From contig JAGXSV010000083.1 of NCBI GenBank assembly GCA_018333605.1, positions 1 through 64,000 of the forward strand: 64,000 nucleotides of DNA, written 5' to 3'. The translations under genes were made by a program, and so were the position numbers. Shown here piece after piece: positions 58,305-64,000 of this stretch. The notes under the pieces are model-generated. The model was not told the DNA's origin. It did no database searches and saw only the letters and a program-made list of their open reading frames with translations. Position 1 is the first letter of the stretch, and each line of letters opens with the position of its first letter. The DNA comes from Hydrogenophaga sp. Its GTDB lineage: Bacteria > Pseudomonadota > Gammaproteobacteria > Burkholderiales > Burkholderiaceae_C.

Positions 58305-58382
58305 GCGCGAATGGCGGAATTGGCAGACGCGGCCGGCTCAAACCCGGTCTACCTAAGGGTTCGAGTCCCTTTTCGCGCACCA
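58305..58382 (+). tRNA. tRNA-Leu(CAA)
   Basis: Acceptor GCGCGAA/TTCGCGC, anticodon loop CTCAAAC, Leu-type D-arm, short variable arm for a Leu tRNA, T-loop TTCGAGT, CCA encoded. Confidence 0.85.
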
Positions 58383-58390
58383 TCCATCTC

Positions 58391-58484
58391 GGACAGTTGG
58401 CAGAGCGGTCTATTGCCCCGGTCTTGAAAACCGAGTGGTCGGGTGAACCCCGGCGCGAGCGTTCGAATCGCTCACTGTCCGCCA
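58391..58484 (+). tRNA. tRNA-Ser(TGA)
   Basis: Acceptor GGACAGT/ACTGTCC, anticodon loop CTTGAAA, long variable arm, T-loop TTCGAAT, discriminator G, CCA encoded. Confidence 0.9.
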
Positions 58485-58543
58485 GTTCTCTCCACAACTG
58501 CATCTTCACCCCCTCGACGTTGTGGTTCGAATGTCAACGCCAT

Positions 58544-58621
58544 ATCCGGGTAGCTCAGCTGGCAGAGCGGCGGTCTCCAAAACCGCAGGTCGATTGGGTT
58601 CGAATCCCTCCCTGGATGCCA
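58544..58621 (+). tRNA. tRNA-Trp(CCA)
   Basis: Acceptor ATCCGGG/CCTGGAT, anticodon loop CTCCAAA, T-loop TTCGAAT, discriminator G, CCA encoded. Confidence 0.88.
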
Positions 58622-58629
58622 TCTCACAC

Positions 58630-58716
58630 AGCGGCTTGGCCGAGCGGTCGAAGGCAGCGGTTTGCAAGTCCGCATGCGAAAAGCACACGTCGGTTCGAAT
58701 CCGACAGCCGCTTCCA
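58630..58716 (+). tRNA. tRNA-Cys(GCA), type II shape
   Basis: Acceptor AGCGGCT/AGCCGCT and discriminator T, the main Cys identity base. The anticodon loop is TTGCAAG in a GCGGT/TCCGC stem with one T-T mismatch. A 15-base variable arm with a TGC/GCA stem is unusual, because Cys tRNAs are normally short-arm. An Ala(TGC) reading needs a worse stem. Confidence 0.7.
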
Positions 58717-58722
58717 TTTTTC

Positions 58723-58814
58723 CCGCCCGTAGCTCAACCGGATAGAGCACCCGACTTCTAATCGGACAGCCAGCGAAGGCCTCGATGCAAGTTCGACTCT
58801 TGCCGGGCGGGCCA
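58723..58814 (+). tRNA. tRNA-Arg(TCT) with extended variable region
   Basis: Acceptor CCGCCCG/CGGGCGG, anticodon loop CTTCTAA, T-stem GCAAG/CTTGC. About 20 bases lie between the anticodon and T stems, longer than normal for Arg. CCA encoded. Confidence 0.78.
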
Positions 58815-58840
58815 TGACTCACTGCCACCAGGAGAGCACC

Positions 58841-59011
58841 ATGCATGTCAGGAAACTTTCCCTTCCAGCGATCACCCCGCGCAACCGCGTTGTGATTGCG
58901 CTCGCCCTGCTGGCCCGCAAAGGCAGTGGCAAGCACACATCAGCAACGCGCAGGAAGGATGCCGATCGCCGCGACCTGGATCAACGGGTTCGTGAGTGCG
59001 GCGAGTGGTAA
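58841..59011 (+). CDS. Small basic protein inside the tRNA array, 56 aa
   Basis: The start MHVRKLSLP at 58841 has a strong CAGGAGAGCACC site. The product is basic: RNRVVIALALLARKGSG, then SATRRKDADRRDLDQ. It is the only convincing gene between the tRNAs. Its basic nature suggests RNA binding, but no family is recognised. An upstream ATG at 58814 overlaps the tRNA-Arg end. Confidence 0.65.
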   Translation: MHVRKLSLPAITPRNRVVIALALLARKGSGKHTSATRRKDADRRDLDQRVRECGEW

Positions 59012-59042
59012 CAAAGCATCGCTCGCTCCTGTACCTTTCAAT

Positions 59043-59118
59043 TCCCCGGTAGCTCAGCTGGTAGAGCGCCGCACTGTTAATGCGGTGGCCCGTGGTTCGA
59101 TCCCACGTCGGGGAGCCA
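59043..59118 (+). tRNA. tRNA-Asn(GTT)
   Basis: Acceptor TCCCCGG/TCGGGGA, anticodon loop CTGTTAA, T-loop TTCGATC, discriminator G, CCA encoded. Confidence 0.9.
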
Positions 59119-59126
59119 ACACCCAT

Positions 59127-59201
59127 TGCCGTGTAGCTCAGCGGTAGAGCAGCGTCTTGATAAGGCGAGGGCCGCTGGTTCGAATCCAGCCCCGGCAACC
59201 A
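59127..59201 (+). tRNA. tRNA-Ile(GAT)
   Basis: Acceptor TGCCGTG/CCCGGCA (one mismatch), anticodon loop TTGATAA, T-loop TTCGAAT, discriminator A, CCA encoded. Confidence 0.85.
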
Positions 59202-59207
59202 GTCTAA

Positions 59208-59284
59208 GGTGCTTTTAGCGCAGTTGGCAGCGCACCGGGATGTGACCCCGGGGGGCGCCGGTTCGATCCCGGCAAAGCACCCCA
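59208..59284 (+). tRNA. tRNA-His(GTG)
   Basis: The extra G at position -1 pairs with C73, the His hallmark. Acceptor GTGCTTT/AAAGCAC, anticodon loop ATGTGAC, T-loop TTCGATC, CCA encoded. Confidence 0.92.
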
Positions 59285-59300
59285 CCCTTCACCACGTCAT

Positions 59301-59375
59301 GCGGGCGTAGCTCAGCGGTAGAGCATCCGGCTTTTACCCGGTTGGTCCATGGTTCGAATCCATGTGCCCGCACCA
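59301..59375 (+). tRNA. tRNA-Lys(TTT)
   Basis: Acceptor GCGGGCG/TGCCCGC, anticodon loop CTTTTAC, T-loop TTCGAAT, discriminator A, CCA encoded. Confidence 0.88.
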
Positions 59376-59385
59376 AAAACACACC

Positions 59386-59460
59386 AGCCCTTTAGCTCAG
59401 AGGCAGAGCAGCGCCCTTACAAGGCGACGGTCGGGATCTCGGAATTCCCAGGGGCTACCA
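59386..59460 (+). tRNA. tRNA-Val(TAC)
   Basis: Acceptor AGCCCTT/AGGGGCT, anticodon loop CTTACAA. The T-loop is irregular (GGGA / TCCC around TCTCGGAAT instead of TTCRANY). CCA encoded. It is the last tRNA, 18 bases before rtcB. Confidence 0.75.
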
Positions 59461-59478
59461 ATACCGAGGAGAGCACAG

Positions 59479-60687
59479 ATGTCACTCACTACGATCTCAA
59501 ACGTTCGCGCCTGGACTGAAGGTCTCAGCGTCGAGCATGAGGCTGTCGCACAGATCCGCAACATCGCCGGCCTACCCATCCTGGCGGGCCACATCGCCAT
59601 CATGCCAGACGTTCATCTGGGCAAGGGGGCGACGGTGGGGTCTGTCATCCCTACGCGTGGCGCCATCGTGCCCGCAGCCGTAGGCGTGGACATCGGCTGT
59701 GGCATGTGCGCAGTGCGTACCGATCTGCGAGCAAGCGATCTACCAGACAACCTGGCAAGCATGCGCGCAACGATCGAGAGTCTTATACCGGTGGGCTTCT
59801 CTGTCCACGACAAGGACATCAACCCGACGCATGACGGTCCCAATGGACGTGCCCTGAAACTTCGCATGGACGCCTTGTGGCAACGCTTTGAACGGCTGCA
59901 AATCCTGTCTGTGCTGGGGCAGGTCGACGCCCGGCGGATCTGGCGCCAGCTGTGCACGCTTGGCGGCGGCAATCACTTCATCGAAGTTTGCCTCGATGAG
60001 GTCGGCGCCGTCTGGGTGATGCTGCATTCAGGATCTCGCTACATCGGCAAGACCATCGGCGAGGCGGCTATCTCCATGGCCCGAGAGTCCGCCATGAAAT
60101 CCGGCGTGCACCTGCCGGACAAGGACTTGGCCTGGCTCAACGAAGGCACAGAGGCCTTTGCGCAGTACACCCAGGCCCTGTCCTGGGCGCAGGACTATGC
60201 ATCGCTCAATCGCGACTTGATGATGCTGCGCGTTATGAACGCGCTGCGCACATCGCTTGGCCGCAATGTTGGCACGACCAAGGAAGCTGTGAACTGCCAC
60301 CACAACTACGCAACGCTCGAAGAGCACTTCGGCTCCAAGGTGTGGATCACGCGCAAAGGTGCAGTCAGTGCTCGGGAAGGGCAGCTGGGCATCATTCCCG
60401 GATCGATGGGCGCCAAGAGCTTCATCGTGCGCGGCAAGGGCAATCCGATGTCCTACTGCTCGTGCAGCCACGGAGCCGGACGCATCCACTCCCGCGGCGC
60501 AGCCAAACGACTCTTCGATCTGCAGACTCTGGCCACCCAGACCGCCGGCGTCGAGTGCCGAAAAGACGAGGGCGTCCTGGACGAGATTCCCGGTGCCTAC
60601 AAGGACATCGAAACAGTCATGGCCGCCCAGAGCGACCTGGTCGATGTTGTTCACACCCTCAAACAGGTGTTGTGCGTCAAGGGATGA
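59479..60687 (+). CDS. rtcB: RNA-splicing ligase RtcB, 402 aa
   Basis: It joins a 2',3'-cyclic phosphate or 3'-phosphate RNA end to a 5'-OH end with GTP and Mn2+. Metal and guanylate-site motifs are complete: MPDVHLGKGATVGSV, GVDIGCGM (metal Cys), GGGNHFIE, HSGSR, NCHHNYA and SHGAGR (guanylated His). The start MSLTTISN at 59479 has GAGGAGAGCACAG. It lies 18 bases after the tRNA array, so it may repair cleaved tRNAs. Confidence 0.95.
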   Translation: MSLTTISNVRAWTEGLSVEHEAVAQIRNIAGLPILAGHIAIMPDVHLGKGATVGSVIPTRGAIVPAAVGVDIGCGMCAVRTDLRASDLPDNLASMRATIESLIPVGFSVHDKDINPTHDGPNGRALKLRMDALWQRFERLQILSVLGQVDARRIWRQLCTLGGGNHFIEVCLDEVGAVWVMLHSGSRYIGKTIGEAAISMARESAMKSGVHLPDKDLAWLNEGTEAFAQYTQALSWAQDYASLNRDLMMLRVMNALRTSLGRNVGTTKEAVNCHHNYATLEEHFGSKVWITRKGAVSAREGQLGIIPGSMGAKSFIVRGKGNPMSYCSCSHGAGRIHSRGAAKRLFDLQTLATQTAGVECRKDEGVLDEIPGAYKDIETVMAAQSDLVDVVHTLKQVLCVKG

Positions 60688-60738
60688 CCTACTGAGGACA
60701 GGTCTCCCGGTGGCTGCAACACCATCAAGGAGATCATC

Positions 60739-61305
60739 ATGGTTCCTCAAGTTCTTCAACTCGACATCCAGGGAACGCCACAAGCTTGGATCACACCTGA
60801 GCAAGCTGCGCTGCATCTGAGTACGGACGATGTGGCCTGGGCGATCGGTGAGAGCCGTCCTTTGGCGGTCCTGCGCGGCGGCATCAACGCCCTCCTGCAG
60901 CGTCAGTCCGTCCTTGCCATCCCGCCCATCATCGCGCTGCGCGGGCAGGCCCGGGTGAACCTGTTCGATGTGGAGCCAACGGTGACAAGACGAAAGCTCT
61001 TCATCCGAGACCGCTTCACGTGCGCGTACTGCGGAGATCTCCAGGACCCGCGCAAGCTTCAGGCAGAACACATTCACCCGGAGTCTCGAGGTGGTCAGTA
61101 CTCCTGGCGGAACCTCTGCGCGAGTTGCCCTGCATGCAATGCACGCAAGAAGGATCGCACCCCGGAAGAAGCTGGCATGCCTCTGCTGTTCGTGCCCTAT
61201 GTGCCCAGCCGATACGAGGACTTCCTGCTGCAGGGACGCAATGTCCGTGCAGATGTTCACGAATGGTTGGCTGCTCGGCTACCCTCCCATTCACGCCTTC
61301 ACTGA
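60739..61305 (+). CDS. HNH endonuclease, 188 aa
   Basis: The HNH core is clear: CAYCGD, then AEHIHPESRGG and CASCPACNARKKDRTPEEA, with two CxxC zinc pairs. The first 80 residues are an extra alpha/beta part. AAGGAG lies before the ATG at 60739. It is 51 bases after rtcB and probably on the same transcript. Homologues of this type are common in beta-proteobacteria, often annotated only as HNH proteins. Confidence 0.88.
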   Translation: MVPQVLQLDIQGTPQAWITPEQAALHLSTDDVAWAIGESRPLAVLRGGINALLQRQSVLAIPPIIALRGQARVNLFDVEPTVTRRKLFIRDRFTCAYCGDLQDPRKLQAEHIHPESRGGQYSWRNLCASCPACNARKKDRTPEEAGMPLLFVPYVPSRYEDFLLQGRNVRADVHEWLAARLPSHSRLH

Positions 61306-61318
61306 CTCGCGCAAGGGC

Positions 61319-61430
61319 TGGTATATTCTCGACGCCGCGATGCGGTGCCCGTTCTCCTCCCTGCGGGCTCCAGGCAAGCAACTTCCTGGTTTGGCCTCCG
61401 ATGCCTCATGCGTCGGAGGCCTTTTGTTTT
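61319..61430 (+). ncRNA. Candidate small RNA with extended -10 promoter
   Basis: TGG-TATATT at 61319-61327 is an extended -10 promoter. The predicted transcript begins near 61334 and ends at a strong terminator. It contains TTCTCCTCCCT at about 61352, complementary to Shine-Dalgarno sequences. No start codon with a ribosome site is seen. All of this is inferred from sequence. Confidence 0.45.
61393..61430 (+). terminator. Intrinsic terminator
   Basis: GGCCTCCGA and TCGGAGGCC form nine pairs around an 11-base loop, followed by TTTTGTTTT. Confidence 0.85.
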
Positions 61431-61632
61431 GCAGAATGACGAAGCGATTCAGACCGATGAATCTGGCGTGGGATTCGCCATAACCATCGCAGGGCTTCTT
61501 GTAGCCTGGCAGCTCAATTCCTGTCCACCAAGGTGGCTCTTTCATCACTTGCATCACCCGAAACTGCGCCTATCCTTTTGTCAGTGGGTTGACCACACCC
61601 GTTTCCGAGGGAATCCGAGGTAGAGAACCACG

Positions 61633-61935
61633 ATGACAATCGATATCAAGACCATGACAGTGGCGGACCTGCACGCACAGCTCCAGGCCCTTATGGACCA
61701 GGGCCTCGGGAACGTCCCCGTTTGCGCGACCGATTGCCGAGCCCGCTATCCGTTTCAGGCCTACACCGTGCTCAATGCTTCGGGCTACACGGATGCCATG
61801 CTCATCTATGTTCGCCCGGATGCACACTTCGCTCAGCGGAACCCACTTCCGCCAAACTGGGGGCCCAGGCGAGTTGCAGAATGGAACCAAGAGGCCGATG
61901 CCGTCAAGCAGCGGTGTGGTGCGTTCGCTACCTGA
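61633..61935 (+). CDS. Hypothetical protein, 100 aa
   Basis: The start MTIDIKTMTVADLH has GAGGTAGAGAACCACG upstream. The first 30 residues (VADLHAQLQALMDQGLGNV) are a helix and a turn seen in many phage proteins of unknown role. Strands follow, with ARYPFQAYTVLNAS. Function unknown. Confidence 0.6.
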   Translation: MTIDIKTMTVADLHAQLQALMDQGLGNVPVCATDCRARYPFQAYTVLNASGYTDAMLIYVRPDAHFAQRNPLPPNWGPRRVAEWNQEADAVKQRCGAFAT

Positions 61936-61997
61936 GGCCCCGGTCCCGTTCGCTGCTCAGGCGAGCATCTTCCAACCCATCTCCACCCCAAAGCAGG

Positions 61998-62249
61998 ATG
62001 AGTACACCTGATAGTCCGTACGAAGTGGCCAGACAAGCACAAGCGTTCATCGCGAAGTGTCTGGGAGGTCCTGTCCAGGCAGAGCTTGAGAGCGCCGCAA
62101 GGCATCTCCGGCAAGCCCGGCTTGAGCTTCACAGCAGCTCTGCCGTCTCCACGTCATCCGATGTCGAGGTTGCTGAGATCATCGAGCAGGCACGTTGTCT
62201 TATCGACCGTGCCCACCATCTGCTGGCGCAGCGGAAAAAAAGAGCCTAA
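61998..62249 (+). CDS. Hypothetical small protein, 83 aa
   Basis: The start MSTPDSPYEVARQ has GCAGG directly before the ATG. It is helical over its length (ELESAARHLRQARLELHS), with a basic end (LLAQRKKRA). No family is recognised. Confidence 0.5.
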   Translation: MSTPDSPYEVARQAQAFIAKCLGGPVQAELESAARHLRQARLELHSSSAVSTSSDVEVAEIIEQARCLIDRAHHLLAQRKKRA

Positions 62250-62292
62250 CGATCGAAATCAGTCGCCGCGCAGCTGACGGCTGGGGGACGGG

Positions 62293-62318
62293 CTGTGCTT
62301 CACCGATCCGAAGCGCAC
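62293..62318 (+). repeat. Conserved leader hairpin, copy B
   Basis: TGTGCTTC ACCGATCC GAAGCGCACA, matching 22 of 26 bases of the element at 41767-41792. It lies 20 bases before the start of the 108-aa gene. Confidence 0.5.
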
Positions 62319-62337
62319 ACACAGATAAAGGCACAAC

Positions 62338-62664
62338 ATGGAACTGATGACCCGCGACGAAATGCGCCTGCTGCTGTACTTCGAGACGCAGGCTTCCGAA
62401 TACGGCGGAACGCTGGAGAGCGTGCGCATGAACGCCGACGACTTCGAGCTGGCGAAGCGCTGGCACGCGGCCGGGTTCATCCAGTTTGGGCGCATCGCGT
62501 TCAACGATATCAAGCGCCAAAGCGGCGTGGCCCGAGATCACTGGGTGGTACTCAGCGAAGAGGCCTGGAAGCTGGCGCACGCCGAGCGCCGGGCGCGCTG
62601 CGAGCGAGCGATGGCGACGCTGATGGTGGAGCGCAGGGGCCTGCAAGACCCGCAGGCAGCGTGA
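62338..62664 (+). CDS. Hypothetical protein, 108 aa
   Basis: The start MELMTRDEMRLLLY has AAAGGCACAAC upstream. It is helical, with a compact middle (DDFELAKRWHAAGFIQFG) that resembles small winged-helix-like DNA-binding proteins. Its GC-rich codon use resembles the group at 40620-42558. Function unknown. Confidence 0.6.
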   Translation: MELMTRDEMRLLLYFETQASEYGGTLESVRMNADDFELAKRWHAAGFIQFGRIAFNDIKRQSGVARDHWVVLSEEAWKLAHAERRARCERAMATLMVERRGLQDPQAA

Positions 62665-62684
62665 AGCACAACGGGGTCAACGTC

Positions 62685-63170
62685 ATGTCCGCCTCAATCA
62701 GTGCATGTGGCCGGTATCGATACAGGCTGGAGCGCGATGTAGCCCTGACTGGCCCGGTCTACGCCTTCTTCGGGATCAATCCAAGCATTGCTGATGCAAT
62801 CAGAGATGATCCTACCGTTCGCAAGTGGATCGGGTTTGCAAGGGTGTGGGGTGCGAGTCGATTCATCGTCGGCAACGTATCTCCGCTTCGGGCAACGGCT
62901 GTTCGATTGTTGAAAACGCAGCCGGTCGAAGACCATGCGTATCAGGCCAACCAGGCTGCTCTGAGGCAGATCATTTTGGATGCCGATTTTCTGGTCCCCT
63001 GCTGGGGTGATCGATACAAAGTTCCACGGGTCGTTCACGCGGAGATAGACGAGCTCCTGTCCCTGATCAAACGCAGCGAAAAGCCTGTCATGCATCTCGG
63101 CCTCACAAAGGGGGGAGATCCCAAGCATCCACTGATGCTCGCATATGACACACCACTGACTCCACTCTAA
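62685..63170 (+). CDS. DUF1643-family protein, 161 aa
   Basis: The family pattern is complete: CGRYRYRLERD, FFGINPSIAD, DPTVRKWIGFAR, VGNVSPLRATA, VPCWGD and LGLTKGGDPKHPLML. The function of the family is unknown; it is frequent on mobile elements. A GTG at 62661 overlapping the previous stop is an alternative start. Confidence 0.85.
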   Translation: MSASISACGRYRYRLERDVALTGPVYAFFGINPSIADAIRDDPTVRKWIGFARVWGASRFIVGNVSPLRATAVRLLKTQPVEDHAYQANQAALRQIILDADFLVPCWGDRYKVPRVVHAEIDELLSLIKRSEKPVMHLGLTKGGDPKHPLMLAYDTPLTPL

Positions 63171-63185
63171 TAATTCGTACACTCG

Positions 63186-63449
63186 ATGTCCGTACCTCTC
63201 GCTCTGCTCTCCGAGTACATATGGGTTGTCGCTCTAGTCCTCTCGGCAATCAACTTCCTAGGTGCTGCTCGCAGCGGCGATCCTGGGCACAAACTCTATC
63301 AGCGCCAGCAGTGGCACTTCAGTGGCTCTCGACGCTGTCCCAGCAAGATGACACATCGCTCGATAGCGCGCCGCGTCATTGTGCGATTGAGCGATCCAGC
63401 ATGGCTGGGCTCTTTTGGTCCGCAGAGTTCCGCAACTGAGTACAGATGA
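63186..63449 (+). CDS. Doubtful small membrane protein, 87 aa
   Basis: An N-terminal hydrophobic stretch (LSEYIWVVALVLSAINFLG) could be a membrane helix; the rest is basic and Ser/Arg rich and looks poorly coding. It may be a truncated or frame-shifted gene. Confidence 0.3.
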   Translation: MSVPLALLSEYIWVVALVLSAINFLGAARSGDPGHKLYQRQQWHFSGSRRCPSKMTHRSIARRVIVRLSDPAWLGSFGPQSSATEYR

Positions 63450-63679
63450 TCGAGAGCGCCAGGGGCGCGGCCCCGTTTGACAGAGGCAGGCGTGCTGCAT
63501 TGAGAGGCAGGCCGAAAAAATCGAACCCGTTTGACCAACCGCAGACGCAGACCCAAAGAGGTCTTGCGTGGGAGCGCAAATGCAGCGAATGGGATGAAGG
63601 CTGGGAGGCTGGAAAGGCTGAGTTGCAGAACGATCCAGGTGAGGCGGGCGCCCACAGAAGGAGCAACGATGACTACTGA
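63446..63679 (+). CDS. Ribosome modulation factor-like small protein, 77 aa
   Basis: The pattern RGRRAALRGRPKKSNPFDQ then WERKCSEWDEGWEAGKAEL resembles the Rmf domain (G..A..G.....NP(Y/F) ... W..GW..G). Rmf shuts ribosomes into dimers in stationary phase. Here the spacing between the two parts is longer. The start overlaps the previous stop. Confidence 0.45.
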   Translation: MIESARGAAPFDRGRRAALRGRPKKSNPFDQPQTQTQRGLAWERKCSEWDEGWEAGKAELQNDPGEAGAHRRSNDDY

Positions 63680-64000
63680 AAGCACGTCGGGCGGCCTCGC
63701 CTCGACCGAGGGATTAGGAATGTTTGCGGCACTCGCCCGCGTGCTGCCCGGGGCCTACTGCGTGGACGTGAAGCGCCCGTGGTGGCGCTGGTGGCAACCG
63801 TCGGAACGCGGAGGCTGGCTGACGGTTGAGCGCTGGAATGACGGCAGTACCTCTGTGATGTGGACGACCGACAAAGACACGCACTGGCCGCACGGGCCCT
63901 GGGGGTGCGCGCGATCTGTGACGCTGGGGCCGGATGGCGCGCTGTTGGCTTACTTCGAGAGCGCTTTGAGTATGTGGATGCAGTGGGGCTACGGGCGCGG
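63669..64000 (+). CDS. Hypothetical protein, partial (runs off window)
   Basis: The start MTTESTSGGL at 63669 has AAGGAGCAACG upstream and overlaps the end of the preceding gene. At least 110 residues are coding, Trp-rich (RPWWRWWQP) with GWLTVERWNDGSTSV. No family is recognised. Confidence 0.65.
   Translation, partial: MTTESTSGGLASTEGLGMFAALARVLPGAYCVDVKRPWWRWWQPSERGGWLTVERWNDGSTSVMWTTDKDTHWPHGPWGCARSVTLGPDGALLAYFESALSMWMQWGYGR

Noticed and set aside
56158-59460. Small protein frames across the tRNA array
   Set aside because: Apart from 58841-59011, they translate tRNA sequence in repeated patterns and have no ribosome sites.

Overview
The window looks like part of a large mobile element (megaplasmid or integrative element) of a Burkholderiales, probably Comamonadaceae, bacterium. 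The evidence is the GC-rich codon use, a DnaB and an RdgC of beta-proteobacterial type, tRNAs with encoded CCA, and the mixture of many unknown small genes with replication, repair, restriction and recombination genes. No conjugation, partition or phage structural genes are visible, so the class of element is an inference.

Layout. (1) 1-297: the end of an insertion sequence with a cut-off transposase. (2) 370-25016: about 40 genes, almost all on the minus strand and mostly unknown, in cassettes of one to three genes. Twenty-two cassettes begin with the same kind of 5' leader: an outer stem that pairs the Shine-Dalgarno region, a conserved CAAC, and a short GC-rich apical hairpin. Nearly all of these leaders are preceded by a terminator-like hairpin that ends the neighbouring cassette. 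The stems keep pairing while their sequence changes. Recognisable products here are a GHKL ATPase, a PemK/MazF-like protein, a B12-dependent ribonucleotide reductase (nrdJ), a DNA methyltransferase, two DUF2591 proteins, zinc-ribbon proteins and a RadC-like protein. (3) 25362-33505: an HD alarmone-hydrolase-like gene, a UvrD-like helicase, an intact tyrosine recombinase divergent from a degenerate one, and rdgC. (4) 33654-35510: a quorum-sensing island (luxR, rsaM-like, luxI) bounded by related inverted sequences. (5) 35663-42558: a lipoprotein esterase, an XRE regulator, and small unknown or phage-type genes. (6) 42800-44979: dnaB behind two terminators, followed by an ERCC4-type nuclease. 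(7) 45724-50312: a type III restriction-modification pair. (8) 50628-55312: small membrane and metal-binding protein genes ending in a tightly coupled operon. (9) 55319-55962: an XRE repressor with a palindromic operator. (10) 56158-59460: an array of 25 recognisable tRNA genes covering all 20 amino acids, with degenerate tRNAs and structured inserts among them. It is followed directly by rtcB (RNA ligase) and an HNH nuclease gene. (11) 61334-64000: a candidate small RNA and small unknown genes, the last cut by the window edge.

How the parts may work together (inference): the element carries its own replicative helicase, dNTP synthesis, repair proteins, a spare tRNA set with an RNA ligase, restriction-modification and density sensing. 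This looks like an element that buffers itself against host shutdown or attack. The repeated leader would allow one RNA-binding factor or condition to set translation of more than 20 genes at once.
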